Positions 1-9,231 of a stretch of DNA of 64,000 nt are shown piece by piece. Source of the stretch: Microbulbifer agarilyticus S89 (GTDB taxonomy: Bacteria > Pseudomonadota > Gammaproteobacteria > Pseudomonadales > Cellvibrionaceae); NCBI RefSeq assembly GCF_000220505.1, contig NZ_AFPJ01000004.1, positions 1-64,000 on the forward strand, given 5' to 3'. The notes beneath the pieces were generated by a model. That model searched no databases. It was not told where the DNA came from and saw only the letters and a program-made list of their open reading frames with translations. The position numbers were made by a program, and so were the translations under genes. Each line of letters begins with the position of its first letter. Positions within the stretch are counted from its first letter, which is position 1.

Positions 1-3000
1 GGCGCGGCAATAATTGGGGTAGGGTCCTCGTCCCGGTTGTTGGTATCGTCCAGCTCGGTGCCATTGGTACCGTCGTCTGTAATTTCGATCGAATTAAGGA
101 TTTCTTCCAGACCTGCAGGTACCGGTTCATCGACGATTACCGCAAGCTGGATAGTGAAAACTTCTCCCGCAACCACATTGCCTGCATCAAACTCGACGGT
201 ATCGCCGTTCAGTACCCAGCCGGGAGTGGAGTTGGTCGGATCGAAGGTAACAAAATCCGGCAAAGTATCGGTGATCACCACACCAGATGCATCCGCATCC
301 CCGAGGTTTGAATACTCGATGGTGTAGATCACGGTATCGCCGGGCTCCGCGCTGATACCTCCATCATCCTTGGTAACCGCAAGATCGATGGCAACGATCG
401 GTGCGCTTTCTGAAGTCAAATCAAAATACAGCCGCTCGGAATTGGAGCCGGTAGCGCCATCATCCAGGGAAGAAGAGAGTACCCCCATTTCATTGATGGC
501 GATTGTGCCCTGGGCATCCGGATCGGTGGTGACCGTTGCTTCATAGGTGATTGTGACGAGAGTATCGGGCCCAATCTCTGGAATATCCGCCAGGATAAAA
601 CTCGGCACCGAGCGTGACGCGAGCATACTAATATCGCGCGTTCCGCTAGCGTCAGTTACCTCCACAACCACGCTGTCCGGGTCGAGATTCAGCTGCGGAG
701 GAATAGTGTCTTCGATAATCACATCGTAGGCATTGGCGGTTGCTGTTGGGGCCAGCTCAACGGTCAATCGGTATTGCACGACTGTGCCAAGTGCGATCGG
801 TGTGCCACTGATAATTTCCTTGTTGATCACAAGGTCCGGTTCTACCACCGTAATTTCATCACTGTCCTGGATGCTGGTATCAAGAGTGCCGTCGCGATCG
901 GTGTCATAACTGAGTACTGCGGAGTTGGCCAGCACATCGCCCGCAGTATTTTCTGGGATATCCAATACGCGCAAACGGTAGGTGAGTGTCAGTGTTTCCG
1001 TGATATCGGTAAGGTTGGTGTTTTTCAGAGTGCCTAGATCAAAGGTCACCTGATTGTTGGCCGGATCGTTTACCGCAACGATGCTGGAAAGGTCTCCGTC
1101 GATCGCATCCGGGTTGCTCGCAACTACACCAATTAAATCGATAAATTCATAACCCGCGTCATAGGTATCGGTGATGGAACCGGTCAATTCGGTTTCCGGC
1201 AGAGTGATGACCAATTCAAACGTGACAAACTCGCCCAGGGTCGCTTCGTCGTTATCATTGAGGTCATCATTCTGACTGGTCTCTACCAGGTTCTTCTCAA
1301 ATTGCGGCGCCGCAACCTGTATATCCACAGAGCCGCTGTCGATGTAATCATTCAGGCCTCCGCTACCATCGCTGCCATCACGCTCATTCGCATTGATTCC
1401 CGGGAGACTGGTCCAGACACCGGTTCCGGTATTGGTGATCGTCTCGCCCGCAACGGTATCAAAAAGAATCCCGCTGACGATTATTTCGATGAAGTCGCCA
1501 GGCGCAAGATCAATGATCGCTCGATCGACCGTGCGGAGGGTGTTGCCGACCAATTCGAATTCGCGGCTGATATCCGTTGCAACCCCATTGCTATTGAGAA
1601 TCGCTCGGAAGCGGTTGGCGTCGATCTGCGGAGGTATGGTGTCCTCAAACCGGACGTCGTAGGCCTCACTGGCAAAGGGACCGGTTTCGGCGCTGATGGT
1701 GATCCGGTAGGAGACGCCATCACCATTGTCACTTGGTGCAGTAATCGTGGTTTTTTCTACGAGCAATTCAGGCTCGACCACGGAGATGGTTGCCTGCTCC
1801 GAGACCGATTCATCCCCCGGATCGATGACCCCATTGCCATTGGAATCAAACGTGGCAGTGGCCGTATTGACGAGGTCGGTACCTGCCTGATTCGTCGCCA
1901 CATTCTGCGTTCTGACGGTATAGATCAAGGTGATTAGATCTGGTTCGTTACTGCCGTCGGGTGGGTTGGTCAGGTTGCCGAGTAAAAATAAAATATCCCC
2001 GGTAGTTCCTTCTGGTGGTGGCGCCAGTGTGTCTGGATCGCTCAGGTCTCCGCGATCGGAAGTGATTGGGCCCGTCACAATCACCTGATCAAGACTGACA
2101 AACTCCAGTCCGGGGGGAAGGCTATCCACGATTTGTACCAGCGGAATATCGCCATCGGGTATCTGGAAGGTCGTGCTGTAGGTGGCCTCCTCGCCAATGG
2201 TGACTTCATCGATTGCGTTGTCGGGGGTGACGATCGACGAGTCAATGACCAGCTTGCTGCGGGCGACCACCTCCTGCACAACGAATGTCTCGCTGCCAGT
2301 GTTTGCGTAGTCATTGGGGCCGTTCGGTGCATCGACACCGGTGCGTTCAAATTCAGAGTCGCCTTCGATGCTCGTCCAGGCTGTGGTGGCATCATTGGTG
2401 ACACTTGTGCCAGCGATGATGTCATCATTGACGATGGCATCCACCTCAATGGTAACGGTTTCTCCAAGCAGTAAGTCGAAGTCCTGACCGGGGATAGTCT
2501 CGATCGTGTTGCCGGTGATTTGAAAACGATCGGTGATGTCACCGAGTCGAGAGTGGACAACACTCAGGTTGCTGACGCTGTTTAAATCCGGCGGCAGTGT
2601 ATCGGTAAACACTGCATCGTAGGCATCGGTATCCGAACTTCCGGAATGCTGTATCACGATTTGGTAGGTAATCGGATCACCCGCATCGATCACACCGGTC
2701 GGTGCAATCAGGTCCTTGGTCACCCGGAGGTCGGGCTCGATCACTGTGACCCGTTCTGCGGAGACATCGCCGTGGCCTATCGGGTTATCGATATTGTCAT
2801 CGGTCTCATCCCAGAAAAAACTCGCGCGGTTAACCAGGCGATCGCCACTCTGGTTGCCGATAACGTTATCTACTCGGACACGATAGGTGATGGTAATAGT
2901 TTCATCGACATCGTTATCGCGGTTGCTATTGGTGAGATCACCGAGATCAAACGTCAGGGATTGCCCGTTCTGCTGCGGATTGAGTCCGTCGGGGGTGAGA

Positions 3001-6000
3001 GGCACTGTCGACGAAATATCTGGGGATGAAACGACGACATCGGTAATGTCGATAAACACAAGCCCGCTATTGAGCAAGTCTGAAATGCTAGCACTCGGGC
3101 TCTGCCCCTCGGCCAGCGTCAGCGTCAGCTCGTAGGTAATCAGCTCGCCAATTACCGCTTCATTGTTGGCATTGTTGGGGGTATTGATACTGGTACTAAC
3201 CAAGCGCTTGGCGATGTCATTCTCGCGAATGTCGGTAGCGGCGTCATCGTCCCAATTGGGGTCATTGATCCGTTGGCCGGTATTCTCGTCGAGAGTAAAG
3301 TTGTTGCCACCATTGACTGCGGCAAACGAATTAACCTGCGTATTATTGATGACGGATTCGTTGGAGCGGATCAGCGGCTCCACTGCAAGGTCGAACACAA
3401 TGACCACCAGATTCGTGCCGTCGTCGGTGGGTTGGCCGTTATTCGCATCGCGACCGCTTTCGAGGGCACCATTAGGATTGCTGGGATCATTGTCCTGAGG
3501 GTCGGTCAGTACCAGTCCGCTGCCAAACAGGTTGCCGGTAAAGGGAATGGCATCGCCTGCGCCATTAAATACCTGCAGGTTGGTACTGCCCGCGGGGAAC
3601 ACGAAACCACTGGGCAGGTCTTCCACAATCGCAATATCAAATGCATCGGCGCCGCCCGTATTTTCCACTGTGATTACAAACCTCACCAGGTCGCCGGCGT
3701 CCACTCCGTCGAGGTTGGAATCAATGGGCAGCAGGTCCAGGTCCTGGCTGGTGATCGTACCGGTCCAGGGGGCGTTGCCGGTTGCGGCGGTGCCCGCCGG
3801 ATCGAAAGTCACTGGTGCGGCGGGGTCGGGGTCCAGTACGCCGTTGGTATTATCGCTGGAGACAATGCCCTTGGTGATGTTGATATCGGGAGAGAGTACT
3901 TCGAGTGGCGCGGTGTCCGGATCGAGCAGCACGGTACCATTGGTGTTGGCAATCGACACTTGCGAGACATTATTGATAAACAATCCGTCGGCGAAGGCAG
4001 CATCGAGTGCCTCTACGGTAAACAAAATCTGCAGGGTGCCGCCGTTGGAGGCATCTTGGCTGATGGGAGCAAAACGCCAATCGATGGCATTGTCGCCGGC
4101 ACTCACCGATGTAGTGACATTGGCCGGGTCCAGGTAACCGGGAGGAAATTCGGAAAAATCCGTGGCCGGGCCAAAGCCCCATTGATTTACCCCCGGCAAG
4201 CTGGCGCCATTACCGGTATCGACATAGCTTGGATTGGTTGCCTGAAATACTGGTAACGGGAGGTAGTCGGTTATCGTCAGCCCCTGGTGATCGAAACTGC
4301 TCAGCTCGATGGTAACCGCGAAGGTTACCAGGTCGCCCGCGCGTACCTCGTCCACATCTTCCGGTGCCGAAGAGCCATTGACCGCGAAGACCTCCTTGTC
4401 AGAATCAGCACCACCGATGGTGACGCTCTCGGAGCTTCCATCCTCCAGCGGTACGTTGATGTTGGGCAGCTCGCCGGCGATATTTGCGCTGTTGCTAACG
4501 CTGTCGAGAGTGTCGACATTCGCATTTGGGGTGCCTGCCAGCGGGGCCCCAATATACTGCTCGCGGATTTCCACCTGGTATGTGACCACTACGGTGGTGG
4601 TGCCCTGGGTGACGGCATCGGCGAACAAGTCCCCATCGAGCGTGCCGTTTGCATTGATACCGCGGTCGATCAGTTCCTGGCTGATGTCAAAACTCAGGTT
4701 GGTGGACCCGTCACCAGGGTCGGGGTTCTCGGTCACTGACACATTGCCGCTGCCGAATGCATCCGGGCCAACGCTGTTGCCATTTTCAAACAGTTCAAAA
4801 GTGGCTGAACCATCCACATAATCAAGGCCATCGCCAAGCAGGTCGCTGAGGTCCAAATTATTAACCTGCACATAATCGGAAACCTGAATAGACAAGGTAT
4901 ATTCCAGTCGATCACCCGGTGTTGGCCCATTGCCTTGCGGATCGCTCACCAGCGCCACGCTTTTTTGTGTGGCAAGTGCCTTCGCAGTAATGATGTCCGA
5001 GTCTCTATCGGAAATCGCCTGTCCCTGGTAGGTACCTTCAACCGCAACCTGGTTGCGGACACTTTCCATCCCGCCGTCATTGATAACAATTGGATTGCCA
5101 TTGGCATCGACGTCTGGCACATAGCCGTCAAAGGATACGACGATGTCACTGCCGGACAGGGTGCCGGTGACTGGCGTCAGGAAGGTCACGATTAGTTCGG
5201 CACCGGTGCTGGTCCCTAACGGTGGTTCGGTAAGCGTATAGTCCACGCCCTCTGTGAAGGGCCCGGCAGCACCGGTCACCGTGACGTTACCCAGGTAGAA
5301 AAAATCTACTGGCACTTGATCGGTAATGACCAAATTCTCCACCGTGGACATATCGGCGAGATTGACGTTCACGCGCCACACTACTTCCTCACTGGGGCCT
5401 GTGACCGTCTCGTTGTCATCATTGATCGACTGGTTATCGCCATCACCGTCGACGGCTTCTTTGTTCACCAGTAGCACCGTCGGTGTGATCGTATCGGAAA
5501 CTGTCGGGCCCACGATCGGTGGGTCGATGTCGGGATTATTCAGCGGGTCTTCACCAAAGCAAAACCCGGGACGTGAAGTTACGCTAATCGGCACGCCTAC
5601 CATGGCTCTCGCAGATTCATCCACCAGCACCGAAATATCCAGCTCAAATGCGGGCTGGTTGGGCGCGTAGGACCCAAACGGCAGGGTTATCGCCAACCAG
5701 GTCGCTCCCTCTACGCTATTGGCGGCGAGGGGAGGCTGGCCCGATTGCGTGGTGTCACAGGGATGAAACTCGACGATGGCACCGCTGCTGTCGGTCCAGG
5801 CACCGCCGGTAAAGGTGTAGGTTTCGAAGGCTAAATTCAGCCCGCCGCCGCTGACCGACTGCGGGACGAGTCCAGGGCCGAGTACGGTATCGACAATTGG
5901 TGCATAGCCGGTATCGGCTCCCACATTTTCAAAGGAAACCGTGATCGTGGTGGTTTCATTGATCAGGTCTTCCGCCGGTACACTCAGGGCGTTGGCTGGC

Positions 6001-6824
6001 CCTGCCGCCATCAATCCGTCCCATTCGCCCTGCAGCAATTTGGAAAATGCGATATCAGTTTCCACATTACCGCGCTGCTGCTCCAGATCCCAATCCCCAC
6101 CAAGCCGGGCACTGCCGGTGGCGTCGTCGGAGGCTGCCACGTCGGAACCCGTTAGCGCGGCAAACTGATCGATAAATTGTTCACCAGTGGCACTAAACGC
6201 GGTATTACAGCCGTACAGTAAAATATCGGCATCCGCCCGCAAGTGGGCTTGCCAGCTTTGCAGCTGGGCGCGGTGGCTGTCCTCGCCAGACGCTTGCAGT
6301 GAGGCGAGCGATAGTTCCTCACCGCCGATGGTAATGCCTGCAGCATCGCCATGACTGACCAGATGGATAGCATCGAAACTTTGTCCACTCTGCGCGAGGA
6401 AGTCGGTAATGGTCTGCAGACTGTCATCGATATCCATTGCCAGCAGGGTTACGCGACGCTCACCAATGGTCAGGTACAACTTACTATCGCCCTCTTCGAC
6501 GGTATCGGCCTGGCCGAGCAAATCATCCACCAGTGCCTGGGCATTATCCAGCTGCAAGTCAATCACCACCAGGGTATCGCGCGCATCGGATGCGGGTGTC
6601 AGTGCCTCACTATCCTGCGGGTCAACACCAGCCGCGCTGTGGGTGTCTGATTCCAGCGTTGTCGTATCCTCGGCCAACGCCGTGAGGGATTGGTTGGCAT
6701 CAACGGCTACGGTGGCATCCAGCAGAATCCGCTTTTCCAGGGCGCGATGGACGCTGCTCAGCGGGCGGCCCTGACTTACGATCGTGTGCGCCAGGGATGA
6801 CCTGGAAAATACCTTCGGTTCCAT
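1..6824 (-). CDS. Giant LEPR-XLL/DUF4347/DUF11-repeat surface protein (3' end outside window)
   Basis: One frame stays open from an ATG at 6824 to the left edge, at least 2274 residues. The start has an AGAGG ribosome site 6 bases upstream. Residues 29-37 read LEKRILLDA, like the LEPR-XLL motif at the head of many very large exported proteins. Residues about 75-215 resemble DUF4347, with SHGDAAG (His158) and YGCNTA (Cys206). The rest is about a dozen DUF11-like immunoglobulin-type repeats with recurrent GD.V.Y.I and DTLP blocks, ending in view with Asp/Asn-rich repeats. No ordinary Sec signal peptide is visible. It is the last gene of a minus-strand unit with TolC, HlyD and M50 genes, so it is probably their cargo. 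Role (adhesion, biofilm matrix) is inferred. The C-terminus is not visible. Confidence 0.85.
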   Translation of the reverse strand, partial: MEPKVFSRSSLAHTIVSQGRPLSSVHRALEKRILLDATVAVDANQSLTALAEDTTTLESDTHSAAGVDPQDSEALTPASDARDTLVVIDLQLDNAQALVDDLLGQADTVEEGDSKLYLTIGERRVTLLAMDIDDSLQTITDFLAQSGQSFDAIHLVSHGDAAGITIGGEELSLASLQASGEDSHRAQLQSWQAHLRADADILLYGCNTAFSATGEQFIDQFAALTGSDVAASDDATGSARLGGDWDLEQQRGNVETDIAFSKLLQGEWDGLMAAGPANALSVPAEDLINETTTITVSFENVGADTGYAPIVDTVLGPGLVPQSVSGGGLNLAFETYTFTGGAWTDSSGAIVEFHPCDTTQSGQPPLAANSVEGATWLAITLPFGSYAPNQPAFELDISVLVDESARAMVGVPISVTSRPGFCFGEDPLNNPDIDPPIVGPTVSDTITPTVLLVNKEAVDGDGDNQSINDDNETVTGPSEEVVWRVNVNLADMSTVENLVITDQVPVDFFYLGNVTVTGAAGPFTEGVDYTLTEPPLGTSTGAELIVTFLTPVTGTLSGSDIVVSFDGYVPDVDANGNPIVINDGGMESVRNQVAVEGTYQGQAISDRDSDIITAKALATQKSVALVSDPQGNGPTPGDRLEYTLSIQVSDYVQVNNLDLSDLLGDGLDYVDGSATFELFENGNSVGPDAFGSGNVSVTENPDPGDGSTNLSFDISQELIDRGINANGTLDGDLFADAVTQGTTTVVVTYQVEIREQYIGAPLAGTPNANVDTLDSVSNSANIAGELPNINVPLEDGSSESVTIGGADSDKEVFAVNGSSAPEDVDEVRAGDLVTFAVTIELSSFDHQGLTITDYLPLPVFQATNPSYVDTGNGASLPGVNQWGFGPATDFSEFPPGYLDPANVTTSVSAGDNAIDWRFAPISQDASNGGTLQILFTVEALDAAFADGLFINNVSQVSIANTNGTVLLDPDTAPLEVLSPDINITKGIVSSDNTNGVLDPDPAAPVTFDPAGTAATGNAPWTGTITSQDLDLLPIDSNLDGVDAGDLVRFVITVENTGGADAFDIAIVEDLPSGFVFPAGSTNLQVFNGAGDAIPFTGNLFGSGLVLTDPQDNDPSNPNGALESGRDANNGQPTDDGTNLVVIVFDLAVEPLIRSNESVINNTQVNSFAAVNGGNNFTLDENTGQRINDPNWDDDAATDIRENDIAKRLVSTSINTPNNANNEAVIGELITYELTLTLAEGQSPSASISDLLNSGLVFIDITDVVVSSPDISSTVPLTPDGLNPQQNGQSLTFDLGDLTNSNRDNDVDETITITYRVRVDNVIGNQSGDRLVNRASFFWDETDDNIDNPIGHGDVSAERVTVIEPDLRVTKDLIAPTGVIDAGDPITYQIVIQHSGSSDTDAYDAVFTDTLPPDLNSVSNLSVVHSRLGDITDRFQITGNTIETIPGQDFDLLLGETVTIEVDAIVNDDIIAGTSVTNDATTAWTSIEGDSEFERTGVDAPNGPNDYANTGSETFVVQEVVARSKLVIDSSIVTPDNAIDEVTIGEEATYSTTFQIPDGDIPLVQIVDSLPPGLEFVSLDQVIVTGPITSDRGDLSDPDTLAPPPEGTTGDILFLLGNLTNPPDGSNEPDLITLIYTVRTQNVATNQAGTDLVNTATATFDSNGNGVIDPGDESVSEQATISVVEPELLVEKTTITAPSDNGDGVSYRITISAETGPFASEAYDVRFEDTIPPQIDANRFRAILNSNGVATDISREFELVGNTLRTVDRAIIDLAPGDFIEIIVSGILFDTVAGETITNTGTGVWTSLPGINANERDGSDGSGGLNDYIDSGSVDIQVAAPQFEKNLVETSQNDDLNDNDEATLGEFVTFELVITLPETELTGSITDTYDAGYEFIDLIGVVASNPDAIDGDLSSIVAVNDPANNQVTFDLGTLKNTNLTDITETLTLTYRLRVLDIPENTAGDVLANSAVLSYDTDRDGTLDTSIQDSDEITVVEPDLVINKEIISGTPIALGTVVQYRLTVELAPTATANAYDVIIEDTIPPQLNLDPDSVVVEVTDASGTRDISMLASRSVPSFILADIPEIGPDTLVTITYEATVTTDPDAQGTIAINEMGVLSSSLDDGATGSNSERLYFDLTSESAPIVAIDLAVTKDDGGISAEPGDTVIYTIEYSNLGDADASGVVITDTLPDFVTFDPTNSTPGWVLNGDTVEFDAGNVVAGEVFTIQLAVIVDEPVPAGLEEILNSIEITDDGTNGTELDDTNNRDEDPTPIIAA

Positions 6825-6941
6825 TGGGTACCTCTTGTCTGTTCCGTGTGGATAGACGGATCTGCTGCCTTATGGGTCGGCCCTTCCTTGGGCACGCCAA
6901 AAATGTGATTGAACGTCGCTCTTACATCACTCGCATGCTAC

Positions 6942-9206
6942 TCACATGCCGCTCTCGCGAATGAACACGCCAGCAATGCGTTGTACCAGCATGTAGGCCA
7001 GGCTGACCGGCTCGCCGAATAGCACAAGGTGACCTGTGCGCTGCGCGGTCGTTGGTCGGGAAGCATTGGCGTGTGCGGCTGCGGGCGGAAATTCAAAACT
7101 GATGAGGTGCAGCGCGTCAGCCGCGCGCTCGCGATCATCCGCGAGGGTTTGTACTGGGCCGCCGAAGTTTGACGCGAGTGCCGGGTCCACCAGAGCGTGG
7201 GAGGCGATGTCCTCGATATTGCGCAGCTGCACGGTTACCGGGCGCCACTGGCCATCCAAAAATAAACGGCCGCGCCGCTGGGCATTGGTGGATTCCGATA
7301 ACCGTGAGAATTGTTGTGTACTCGCATAGGCGCGGCCTGCCAGCGTATCTCGCGCGGCAATGCTGAGAAATGCCTGGTTAAGGGTGAGAAACTGGCCGAC
7401 ATGTAACCCTGGCAGCGTCCAGTCAACATTGCCGTCAACCTTGGCGAGAACCTGCAGTTGCTGTTTGTGCGTGTGTAATTGGCGGAGTAACTGCTGCTTG
7501 CTGAGTAGGTCCTGCAGATAGACGCCCTCGAGCACATCCAGGTTTTCAGCAAAGCGATCGGCTTGTTGCCTTTGCTGGAGTAGCGCCAGCTCGGCGCGGG
7601 TACGCTGTATTCGGTACTCAAGTTCGTCATCGGCCAACTCGGCAATGGGCTGGCCGGCGCGAACAAATTCGCCACGTGCAACGAGTAATGTGCGCAATTT
7701 TGCGTTCGCTGGTGCCATGAGTGTTTGCTGACTTTCAAAGTACGTGCTTGCCGGCAGCTGTATTGGCCATGGCAATGGGGCTAGTGCCAGTATAAGCAGC
7801 GTCGCAATACACCAGAGACTGGCCGAGCGAAACATGGGCAGTAGCCTCGTATTAGAGCGCGTTGGAGTGTGCGATTCTTGCTGCGCTGCAGAACTCTTCA
7901 TGTGCCGACCTTTCGCTGCCCCGGTTTTTTTTGGCTGTGTGGACTGGATCTGGCGTTGGCGCTGCAGGTGTGACCAGAAGCCTTGTATCTCGCGCACCGC
8001 AGGTAGGACCACGAGCAGGCCGATGCACAAGAAAAACACCAGTATGCCGGCGGCCTTGAACAGCAGCTGGTAGGCGGCGTAGCTGATCGCTGCAAAAATC
8101 AATAACCGGTAGATCAGGCCCGCGAGTCCAAACGCGCCGAGCAGCTTGTGCCGGTATCCGGTAGGCCGTTGGGTGTCGCGAAGCAACAACGCCCAGCACC
8201 ACTGCCGCAAGGTATTGGTGGCTGTTTGCTGCAAATTTCTTTCCCGAAGGAAGTCGCTCAACAGGTAATAACCATCAAATTTCATCAGCGGATTGGCGTT
8301 GATCAGCAGGGTGGTTACCAGCGATGTTGTGAACAGGTAAAACATCAGTGTGCGGATCACACCATCATTTACCAGGCACCAGATCAATGCTGCGGCAACG
8401 CCAAGACAGAGTTCAAATGCGACTCCTGCGGCTGAAATATGTAACCGTGCCTTGCGCGGCAGTCGCCATGCATCGGTGATATCGCTGTACATGATGGGCA
8501 TCAACGCGATAAGCCCAACCCCCACACTATTGGCGCGAATGCCATAGAGGCGCGCGACGCTGGCATGTCCGATCTCATGGAACAGGCTCAAGAGCAGGTA
8601 GCAAATGAAAAAGGCGAGCCCACCGAGAGGGTTCCAGCTCGCGCTGAAGTAAGCAAGGAATTCGGTACTGTGTTGACCAACGGATATTGCGCAGAATAAC
8701 GCGGTAACTGTGAGCAGCAGGTAGAACCCCGGTAGCGCTGTGGCGCGGGCAAGTGGACGCAGCAGGCGGCTGCTCAGGGTTGGGACAAACAGCGCACGGC
8801 GAAAAAATAGCGTTTTCTGCAGCCTGCCAAGACCTTGCTGCATGGGCGTGATCTGCGCACGCTTCTGTGCGAGCGCATCGCTGCTGTTTTGCAGGAGCTC
8901 ATTGTCACTGGCAAAGCGAAAAATGCTCTCGATTTGCTGCGGCGAAATCCTGCAGCCCTGTTGCTGGGATAACGTACTGGCAATAGCTTCCGCGCTGCCC
9001 AGATTCCATTGTTGCAAGGTCAATAGCTCCAGCTCTCCCAGTTCCAGGTACTGCCCACGCAGTGGGTCGTAGAGCAGCCAGACTTGCGTAAGCGGGTCTT
9101 CCTCCATCCGGTGAAACTGCAGGTCAGAGCGCAACGGTCGCCAGGCGCTGTCATTGGATGGCGCTGAAGGGGAGGCTAGCGGTAGCGTGGTGGCGGCATG
9201 TGACAC
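6942..9206 (-). CDS. M50 (site-2) peptidase fused to HlyD-like adaptor
   Basis: A 754-residue membrane protein. Its N-terminal region has short cytosolic-type sequence and then several hydrophobic helices. The zinc peptidase motif HEIGH lies at residues 210-214 and the matching NPLMKFDG block puts the third ligand at Asp311, so the M50 site looks intact. After about residue 500 comes a transmembrane segment followed by a HlyD/biotinyl-lipoyl-like hairpin ('ANAKLRTLLVARGEFVRAGQPIAEL'-type, cut short here). I chose GTG 9206 because GAGGT precedes it by 10 bases and it leaves a 25-base gap from the upstream gene. An ATG at 9320 in the same frame would overlap that gene by 89 bases. This architecture is usually annotated as 'peptide zinc metalloprotease protein' beside exporters. 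It may process or gate the giant cargo (inference). Confidence 0.85.
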   Translation of the reverse strand: MSHAATTLPLASPSAPSNDSAWRPLRSDLQFHRMEEDPLTQVWLLYDPLRGQYLELGELELLTLQQWNLGSAEAIASTLSQQQGCRISPQQIESIFRFASDNELLQNSSDALAQKRAQITPMQQGLGRLQKTLFFRRALFVPTLSSRLLRPLARATALPGFYLLLTVTALFCAISVGQHSTEFLAYFSASWNPLGGLAFFICYLLLSLFHEIGHASVARLYGIRANSVGVGLIALMPIMYSDITDAWRLPRKARLHISAAGVAFELCLGVAAALIWCLVNDGVIRTLMFYLFTTSLVTTLLINANPLMKFDGYYLLSDFLRERNLQQTATNTLRQWCWALLLRDTQRPTGYRHKLLGAFGLAGLIYRLLIFAAISYAAYQLLFKAAGILVFFLCIGLLVVLPAVREIQGFWSHLQRQRQIQSTQPKKTGAAKGRHMKSSAAQQESHTPTRSNTRLLPMFRSASLWCIATLLILALAPLPWPIQLPASTYFESQQTLMAPANAKLRTLLVARGEFVRAGQPIAELADDELEYRIQRTRAELALLQQRQQADRFAENLDVLEGVYLQDLLSKQQLLRQLHTHKQQLQVLAKVDGNVDWTLPGLHVGQFLTLNQAFLSIAARDTLAGRAYASTQQFSRLSESTNAQRRGRLFLDGQWRPVTVQLRNIEDIASHALVDPALASNFGGPVQTLADDRERAADALHLISFEFPPAAAHANASRPTTAQRTGHLVLFGEPVSLAYMLVQRIAGVFIRESGM

Positions 9207-9231
9207 TGGTGTAGTTACCTCATACCAGAGC

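Noticed and set aside
3273-4256. Long plus-strand open frame inside the giant repeat gene
   Set aside because: It lies opposite the uninterrupted minus-strand frame that encodes clear DUF11-like repeats; its translation has no domain pattern.
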